Below are positions 6,544 through 12,451 of a stretch of 12,451 nt of DNA, in pieces. Position numbers and translations under genes: made by a program. The notes below the pieces were generated by a model. The model had not been told where the DNA came from and searched no databases. It saw nothing but the letters and a program-made list of their open reading frames with translations. Each line of letters starts with the position of its first letter. Positions within the stretch are counted from its first letter, which is position 1. The stretch lies in NCBI GenBank assembly GCA_015852425.1, contig JAAAIG010000649.1:1540-13990 (forward strand), in the 5' to 3' direction. Source of the DNA: Gryganskiella cystojenkinii. Lineage: Eukaryota; Mortierellomycota; Mortierellomycetes; Mortierellales; Mortierellaceae.

Positions 6544-8200
6544 CTACGAATGAAAAACCTCAGGCCAACTCAGAGCCCACTTGTTCCAAGCATGAGTCAG
6601 TCGCAACGAATGTTGGATCCTTCCCACGTTCTTCAAACTGACGTTGCAGGCCACGTTCCTGGCTCGAATAAATGGGTAAATAACCTGCGACTGCTCGACA
6701 ACTGAACTCTCAATGCATCTTCTGTGCGCGCAAAAATGAGTGACAAGATCCTGACTGGTCTTTACATCATCGCGGGGGGTGGGTAGACGATACAGATCGG
6801 ATCCATAAGACCCGCGTCGTTGCTCCTCATCTTCTGACAAAGTTGCCCCCATTTCTCAAGAGATCGCACACCCCATTGAGCACGTTCACATTCGCGGCCA
6901 GAACTCGAATGCATAGTGCGGAACAATAGACCCCCTGAGCACATTCCTTCCGTTGTTCTACCCCGGTAATTTGCGCCAGTTGGGATTGAAGGGACAATCC
7001 CAACCACCTAAGAACCATCCAAGGTTACCTGGATCATATTCCGAGAGTCCTGTTGTTGAAAATTTGGAGAGATATTGGCGCAATAGCGGGTATCTGCCCA
7101 TTATCAAAAGGGCAGGGCGTGGGATGACAAATTTCACCCGTGACCGTTAAGGATATCGTGTAACTTGGCCAGGTGACAGGAAAAACTGGGCTCGGAATTG
7201 ATCGTTGCTGCAAGTCATAGGTCTTGATATGCAAGAACTTTGAAGACCAATCAATTGATCGAGGCAAATGTCGCGGGTGGTCTTGCTCCTAGAGTCTCGA
7301 AAAGCCACGATCAGCACTCGCGCTTTTCGAGTACTAGATCAATACGGAATCCTGCGACATTGAACTCACACGCAACCTCAGGGACAGAATACTTGGCAGT
7401 AATATCACGACGGTCCTCGAGAATAAAATCCACATCACTCGCCATGGTCACCAGTATCGTGCAATGAGAACCGCACAGGACGACATCAAAAGTGTTTGTC
7501 TCCAAGAACGCATATGAAGGTGTCCTTGATTTCTTTTCTCAGTCCCTGGGTCTCCTGTTTCGAGCCTCGATCGTCTCGGTGGTCGCCTTCAGATTGTTAA
7601 CAATGTTTCTTCTCGCGAGACCTTCCCTACTGTCGTTTCCGATTGATCTTGGCGTGTGCTCTTGACGGCCTTTCTTGTTCCTGTTGCTCCTTCTTTTCTT
7701 GAAGATGACGACTACCTGCGGGCTTTCTCTTTGTTCTCCTCCTGCTCTTTCTTCTGGATCGCAGCGGATTTCTGACAGGTCCACTCTTTCTCTCTCGTCT
7801 CTTGCTGCCTCATTTAGATGTGGGCCTTCTTCTAGAAGTATCAGCTGTCTCTGAATTCCTCAGTTCCACTCTTGGTAAACTCTATGACCGCAACTAGCCC
7901 TCCTTAAATTGTAGGCATGGTTCCGCCAGATCCTTGAAAGTCTCCTCGGTCCAAAGATAAAAACGACGATTTTGTCTTGAAAGTCGATATGAACAAATTC
8001 GGGATAGTTCTAGAGCAACTCGCCTTGGTTTGCCTGGATCCAGATAGGAAGGAGGATCTCCCCTGTCCATATGATCGATTTGTATTAGCAACAGGACTCA
8101 TTGAGGGTGTCGTGGTGGACAAAATAGGGCAGGAGTTTCGGCTCAAAGTCGAGTGGAAAATAGTTGATGACATCCTAAGGGTCTACAAGATCGCAGTTCT
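6544..8200 (-). pseudogene. Decayed Cid1/Trf4-like nucleotidyltransferase, long subtype
   Basis: It aligns piecewise with the 549-aa gene upstream (8238-9887), including that gene's N-terminal extension. Visible in order are VINYFPLDFEPKLLPYFV (near 8110-8180); GEILLPIW and NYPEFVHIDFQD with FIFGPRR (7940-8070); a basic Lys/Arg/Gln stretch (7620-7750); IVNNLKATTETIEARN; FDVVLCGSHC...ASDVDFILEDRRD with GFRIDLVLEK (7311-7505); ARVLIVAF and RDICLDQLIGL (about 7220-7325); HLAKLHDI; LMDPICIVYP; and PFIRARNVACNVSLKNVGRI running to a stop at 6544. In-frame stops interrupt the N-terminal part at 8175-8177, 8085-8087 and 8010-8012, and the blocks use all three minus-strand frames. The three catalytic Asp codons survive. 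Its first 80 or so codons are missing; the remnant ends about 40 bp from the stop codon of the intact gene. Confidence 0.85.
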
Positions 8201-8237
8201 ATATTAACGGGGGAAACCAAACTCTATTTTAATTTAA

Positions 8238-9887
8238 TCAAAACAATGCATCAAAGTCCTTGTTCTTTATAGCTTGACTGGCCAGAGTAAACGCTTGCTG
8301 GATGCGCATCATGGTTCCTGAACTGATATTTCCTGCCACGTTTCGATTTCGAATAAAAGGGTCCAGTATGCACATCGGTGCATCTCGCAGTTTTTGTTTG
8401 GCCTCTTTACCCTTGGCAACAGATACATCGCGCATCCGAGTCTCACCCAGGCGAATGTTGACCTCGTTCTTCTTGTAATCAAAATTGGCCGGTTCAAAAT
8501 AAGCAATAAACCGCTTGAATAAATCTGTGACCGTTCTCGTGTTTTCCTTGGCCTTGGCCTTGTAATCATCGGCGTTGTGATCATAGGAGCAATCCCATCC
8601 ATCCTCGTACTCCCGCCTCATCTTCCGCTGAGGTTGACACTGCAGCTTGGGCAGGATCAGCTCGTGCTGTAAAAACGCGATCAACATGATCGACAAGGCG
8701 TAGGTGGAGAGGTAGTGTTTACGACCCGAGAGGATGTCATGTTTCTTGGCCAGGTGACGTATCGCAAACCAAAGTGGCAGGAACCTGTCATTGTCTATTT
8801 CGCGGTATGTCTCGATGAGTCTAGTGTTGGAGATACTCATCAATTGGTTGATACACATGTCACAGGTAATCTTGGTTGTTGGGTCGTAAAAAGTCACGAT
8901 TGGGACCCGAGCCTTCTCCAGGATGAGATCCACGCGGTATCCGGAAGCTTTGAGTGCTTGTGCGAGGATTTGAACAGAGTCTACGGTGCCATGCCAGTCT
9001 CCAAGGACGAAATCGGCGTCACTCTCGTTAGTGGCCAAGCCAGAGGCGTAAGATCCATACAGGAACATGATAAGGAACACATGTCCAAAGTAACCTCGAA
9101 GATCGTCGACGAGCCTCATCCTGAGACTTTCGATTGCTTTTGTCCGGATCTCGGTAACCTTGTTGGTGGCAACGAGTCGGTGCAAGAAATCCTCAACCTT
9201 GGCATCAAACTGTCGCTTCTTGATATGATCTTGTTCTTGACGAATGGCTTCTTGTTCTTGTGCCTTCTTCTTGGCAGTAGCTTGATGAGCTTCACGGATC
9301 CGTTGCTTCTTTGATTTCTCCCTCCTCCTTTCTTCGGTCCGAGTCCGAGTGAACTTTTTGATTGAACCAAGGTTCCCGTAAACGGGCAAGACCGCTCCCC
9401 CAGACCCTTGGGTCTTGAGCGTGCGTCTCATCCCAAAGACAAAGAAGGCGAGATCGTCTTGAAACTCGAGTGGGACAAGATCCGCGTATCTTTTGAGGAA
9501 CTCTTCTTGGAGCTGTTGAGTCCAGGTTGGAAGGATGATCTGCCCTGTGTTATGGTTTGACTCGTATCCATAATAGTAGTAGTCGTTCGGGTGAGGGTTC
9601 CGAGGGTTGTTGGTCGAGAGACAATAAGGTAAAACCCGTGGAGTGTAATCCGGAAGAAAGTTGTCGATGACGCCTTCGGTATGGTCTAGTCCATAACGAC
9701 GGATGAAATGGTGACAGGGGTTCCTGATTCGGGTCGCATACCGCTCGGAGATGTCGGCGACCATGACATAGTCCCGAGCGATATAGTGATGAGGGACTCG
9801 GGTGCCACCTCCATAAATAAAAGTGTACTCAAAGATGAAGACCTCGTACAAATATTGAAGAAAGTCGAGCTGGGTGTTGTCAGTCAT
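8238..9887 (-). CDS. Cid1/Trf4-like nucleotidyltransferase with unassigned N-terminal extension, 549 aa
   Basis: Single-exon gene starting at the ATG at 9887. Residues 1-175 form a Tyr/Phe/Pro-rich region with HHYIARDY, VIDNFLPDYTPRVLPY, ILPTWTQQLQEEFLKRYADL and FQDDLAFFVFGMRR; I do not recognise it. Residues 178-235 are a highly charged, probably coiled-coil or RNA-contacting linker (EERRREKSKKQRIREAHQ). The catalytic core has YGSYASGLATNESDADF, with G278-S279 and Asp290/Asp292, and the third Asp at 343 (ITCDMCINQL). The PAP-associated domain (about 350-530) includes YLSTYALSIMLI (392-403) and DPFIRNRNVAGNIS (509-522). The core suggests metal-dependent addition of ribonucleotides to RNA 3' ends; substrate and base preference are unknown. 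A Cid1-type core usually stands alone or with zinc fingers, so this extension is unusual. The decayed copy at 6544-8200 carries the same extension. Confidence 0.9.
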   Translation of the reverse strand: MTDNTQLDFLQYLYEVFIFEYTFIYGGGTRVPHHYIARDYVMVADISERYATRIRNPCHHFIRRYGLDHTEGVIDNFLPDYTPRVLPYCLSTNNPRNPHPNDYYYYGYESNHNTGQIILPTWTQQLQEEFLKRYADLVPLEFQDDLAFFVFGMRRTLKTQGSGGAVLPVYGNLGSIKKFTRTRTEERRREKSKKQRIREAHQATAKKKAQEQEAIRQEQDHIKKRQFDAKVEDFLHRLVATNKVTEIRTKAIESLRMRLVDDLRGYFGHVFLIMFLYGSYASGLATNESDADFVLGDWHGTVDSVQILAQALKASGYRVDLILEKARVPIVTFYDPTTKITCDMCINQLMSISNTRLIETYREIDNDRFLPLWFAIRHLAKKHDILSGRKHYLSTYALSIMLIAFLQHELILPKLQCQPQRKMRREYEDGWDCSYDHNADDYKAKAKENTRTVTDLFKRFIAYFEPANFDYKKNEVNIRLGETRMRDVSVAKGKEAKQKLRDAPMCILDPFIRNRNVAGNISSGTMMRIQQAFTLASQAIKNKDFDALF

Positions 9888-9951
9888 GATGAGAGTGGAG
9901 GGGATCGGTCGAATCTGGATGAGAATGACATCAGATTGAAAACAGGCAGAC

Positions 9952-9976
9952 TTTTTTTTTTTTTTTTTTTTTTTTT
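9952..9976. repeat. Homopolymer of 25 T on plus (A25 on minus)
   Basis: On the coding strand of the flanking genes this is an A25 tract, 65 bp upstream of the ATG of the 549-aa gene and 150 bp after the stop of the ankyrin gene. It could be part of a promoter or leader. Confidence 0.8.
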
Positions 9977-9996
9977 GGTTGCTTCAGTTCTTTTTT

Positions 9997-10002
9997 TTTA
10001 TT
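9997..10002 (-). terminator. Polyadenylation signal candidate of the ankyrin gene
   Basis: AATAAA on the minus strand about 125 nt after the ankyrin gene stop and about 20 nt before the A25 tract. No better signal is seen in the 239-bp gap before the next start codon. Confidence 0.45.
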
Positions 10003-10126
10003 TACAAGGTGGGGGGGAAGGGAGTTGATGCAACGAAACTTTTTTGTTCTTTTGTATATGATCCTTTAACTTCTGATGTGCGAATAAGGACGATCACGAT
10101 GATGATCACCTTGTTTTTTCTTTTTT

Positions 10127-12022
10127 TCAACGACGAGACCACATTCCGGCAAGACGGTTCATGACCCCCGTTCGGTTAGCAGGCTTCGAACCCGTCATAT
10201 CACTTGTCGTAGTCGTCGTCGTGATCCACTTGGTCTCCAACTCGGTCGTCATCATCGATCCCGTCGAACCATCACTGCCAGCTTGGCCACCGTGTTGATG
10301 GAGTCCCTGATGATAAGAGTTGAAACTCCTCTTGAGCTGATCCACAAACAGATCCTCGCCCTCGTCCTCCTTTTGAGCGGCAGTCATCGCACTGGACCAA
10401 AACCGAGAGAATCGACCCGAGATCGTCGCACTGCCCGAGAAACTTGATCCGGTCTTTCGGTGTTGTTGTTGTTGTTGTTGTTGTTGTTTCGCTGGAGCAG
10501 GTCGTCCTGCGGGGGATGAAGGGTCCTGAAGGAGAGACGAAGTCGAATTGGAAGAGCCGAGTTTGGATGTCTTGTAACTACTGCTGTTACTGCTGCTTCG
10601 CCAGAGAGCATCTTGCATGCTACGTCGTCGGTACTTCTTCTCGGACGTGGCCAAACCCAAGGCAATCGCTTCAATTTCAGTGCATGCCGATAATGCTTGT
10701 CGCTCGTGATGACCCTTAAATGGGGGTGGGCCGCCACCAGGCTCAGAGGCAGACATGATACGCCGTTTGGTCACATCATCGCTGGCCCATGGTTGTTGTA
10801 GTGGCGACGATGAAGAAGAATTCGGCGCCAAAATGCCGTTGGTTGTAGATGGGGTCAGAGAGGACAATGCAGGGTTACCTTCATTCGAGAGTGATAATTT
10901 AGAATCGAGGGCAGGTCCACTACCACTCAACAAGGTCCTGCTATCGTTCCTATCGTTCAGCATCGTCAATGGGTTCACCAAAGTTGAACAAGATGATTGA
11001 CCCGACGGGACGACAGTCTCAGCATTGGAAGCATTGGACTGACGTCGGGTCTTTGTTTCCACAGGTCGCTTCTGAGCCGAGAGCTGATCCAGTGATCGTC
11101 TCCGGTTGAGAACCATTGCCGTTTTGGGGGAGAGAAAGGCTGTCGGTGAAGCAGACGCATCTACTGAACGACGTCGAGAGCCATGGTCGTTTGGCGGGAC
11201 ATCCAGTTGTGTAGGTGGTCTGGATGATGACTTGTGAGCGCCATTGTTAATATAGTTGCCGGAAAGACTTCTTTGTGAGGGTGATCTCACCGAAGAGACA
11301 GGACTGGGGAGTCGAGCATCAGCGGATCCCGATCGCGCATGCAGAGGCTCTGTTGACAGCGGTATCCTTCCAAGATCGCATGATTGTCGTGCCAGCGTTG
11401 GCGCTGTTGGCGAAGAAGGGGACTCGACAATGGAGGGAAGACTGACTCGTCGATGGTTTGTGGCTTTGTACAAGTGATTGGCCGAAGGTGGTGGTACGGC
11501 GGTGGTGAGAGTTGCATTGACCAGTTGTTTCGGCATGGAAACGGCTCGTGACGACGACGATGAGGTCGGCAAGGCTGATGTTGATTCCTTTGTTGGGCTG
11601 GGCATGAGACGGGATGTGCCAAAGAGTCTTCGGCCAAAGTCGCTACTGCTCCGCGGACTTGTGAATGGATCCACTTGATCCCGAGACTCGGCATTGTCGG
11701 GAACGATTGCTTGTACTCCTCGTTGCATGCATGCGTGCTGGTACAACAGACTCGCTACCTCGGGATGGCTCCTGGCTGTTGCGACTGAAGAGGGGGTTGA
11801 TCCATACTATTTAACGAAAGCGTAAGCAATAATTTAGATTAGAAAATCGTTATCCTTGGAATGCGTGATATCCAACACTCGCATGAAATGACGAAAATGA
11901 TACTGACCTTGTCTGCCAAATCCGCGATAGCACCGTGTCGAAGAAGGATTTCCACGACTTGAAGACAACCGTTCGCAGCTGCAAAGTGTAGCGGTGTTGA
12001 TCCAGTTGTGCCTACCGTTTGA
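10127..12022 (-). CDS. Ankyrin-repeat protein with long Ser-rich tail, 5' part not placed (exons 11908-12022 and 10127-11806)
   Basis: The upstream exon (115 nt, one base plus 38 codons) encodes an ankyrin repeat, GSTPLHFAAANGCLQVVEIL followed by LRHGAIADLADK. Splicing continues directly into a second, degenerate repeat, YGSTPSSVATARSHPEVASL. At least 597 residues are visible. After the repeats come more than 500 Ser/Pro/Arg-rich residues, probably disordered, with many Ser-Pro sites, five RRxS motifs (about residues 160, 252, 276, 295 and 434 of the visible protein), eight consecutive Gln and a Thr run. Short ordered islands near the end (SGRFSRFWSSAM, EDLFVDQLKRSFNSYHQ, VMNRLAGMWSRR) may be binding motifs. 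Ankyrin repeats bind protein partners; a signalling scaffold or kinase target is a fair guess, but I do not recognise the gene. Earlier exons should supply more ankyrin repeats and the start. Confidence 0.82.
10463..10486 (-). repeat. CAA trinucleotide repeat coding eight Gln
   Basis: Eight uninterrupted CAA codons on the minus strand, flanked by AAA (Lys) and CAC (His). A pure triplet run is prone to length change without breaking the frame. Confidence 0.9.
11807..11907 (-). other. Spliceosomal intron (101 bp, phase 0)
   Basis: Minus-strand donor GTCAGT after GACAAG and acceptor AAATAG. A branch-site candidate GCTTACG lies near 11819-11825. Removal restores a continuous ankyrin pattern (DLADK joined to YGSTP), which fixes both sites. 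Confidence 0.85.
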
Positions 12023-12451
12023 CTATTGAAAGCAGAAAGTTGATAGGAGACAGACAAAGAATGAAGAGGGACTGTGTCAATAATGTGGCATTTTGAACTT
12101 TGAAAATCAGTCAGTCCAGTTCCAGACATGGGAAAAAGAGGATCTTGGTTCGCGTATCTCTTTTGTGTGTGTGTGTATGTGTGTGTGTGTGTTCTCAAGA
12201 AGCGACTGTTCGAAGTAAACAACCACGTAGTGATGTCGACATATGCTTGTCATCCATCCTTTCTTTCTTGATTTTATGCATGACCTGTTTTCTTGGCTTT
12301 GCAGTGTTGTCAAGGACATCATGATTCACGGGCTGGTCAGGTCAGTCCCAGTCATCCATTCGGTAGTCAGCCCGCATGCATCTGCACCCACTGCCTTTCC
12401 TGCAATCGTTGTTTGAACGGGAACAAAAAATTGGTCACACTTTCCCCCCCC
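12023..12451 (-). other. Upstream part of the ankyrin gene: intron, exon not resolved
   Basis: The acceptor CAATAG ends at 12023 on the minus strand and requires an upstream exon ending two bases into a codon. I found no convincing ankyrin-coding exon between 12033 and 12451; the open frames there are interrupted or translate the TG repeat. The preceding exon is either very short or beyond the window. Confidence 0.5.
12164..12192. repeat. TG/CA microsatellite
   Basis: About 29 bp of alternating T and G with one interruption (TATG). It lies upstream of the first placed ankyrin exon, probably in an intron. Confidence 0.85.

Noticed and set aside
8715..9314. 199-aa open frame on plus
   Set aside because: Antisense to the catalytic core of the 549-aa gene; an open shadow frame with no domain of its own.
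1..12451. CRISPR arrays, tRNA/rRNA genes, transposases or long terminal repeats
   Set aside because: I found no regularly spaced repeats with unique spacers, no transposase or reverse transcriptase frames and no RNA gene I could recognise by eye.

Overview
The window looks like nuclear DNA of a filamentous fungus. Genes carry short introns (101-136 bp) with GT donors, CTAAC-like branch sites and TAG acceptors; promoters have TATA boxes and pyrimidine-rich leaders; AATAAA signals follow stop codons; and there are secreted Cys proteins, an ankyrin protein with a long disordered tail, and poly-T and TG tracts. An early-diverging lineage such as Mucoromycota/Mortierellales is my guess from general impression, not a demonstrated assignment.

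Region 1 (1-3640) holds two divergent paralogous genes for small secreted proteins of a family I do not recognise. The minus-strand gene (1-1029, 3' end outside the window) has a signal peptide and at least three copies of a four-cysteine domain joined by Thr/Pro/Val linkers. The plus-strand gene (3157-3640) has one copy. Both have a 37-codon first exon, a phase-0 intron at the same place and cysteines at identical positions (31, 35, 82, 86). The 2.1 kb between them has no convincing gene but contains six exact copies of the 10-mer GATCTGATAA. One copy lies just upstream of each TATA box, oriented toward that gene.

Region 2 (4020-9887) is a minus-strand tandem array of four members of the Cid1/Trf4-type non-canonical poly(A)/poly(U) polymerase family. 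Two are intact (5251-6390, 379 aa; 8238-9887, 549 aa) and two are decayed (4020-5110; 6544-8200). They form two subtypes: a short one (the 379-aa gene and the 4020-5110 relic), and a long one with an extra N-terminal region of about 175 residues that I cannot assign (the 549-aa gene and the 6544-8200 relic). Intact and broken copies alternate.

Region 3 (10127-12022 and beyond) is the 3' part of a minus-strand gene for an ankyrin-repeat protein. Its Ser-rich, probably disordered tail of more than 500 residues carries five RRxS basophilic kinase motifs and a polyglutamine run. Its 5' exons could not be placed and are probably beyond the window edge.

I see no functional link between the three regions. 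The most notable signals are the repeated GATCTGATAA element between the secreted paralogs, the undescribed Cys domain with its intron history, and the local birth-and-death cluster of nucleotidyltransferases with an unassigned N-terminal extension.
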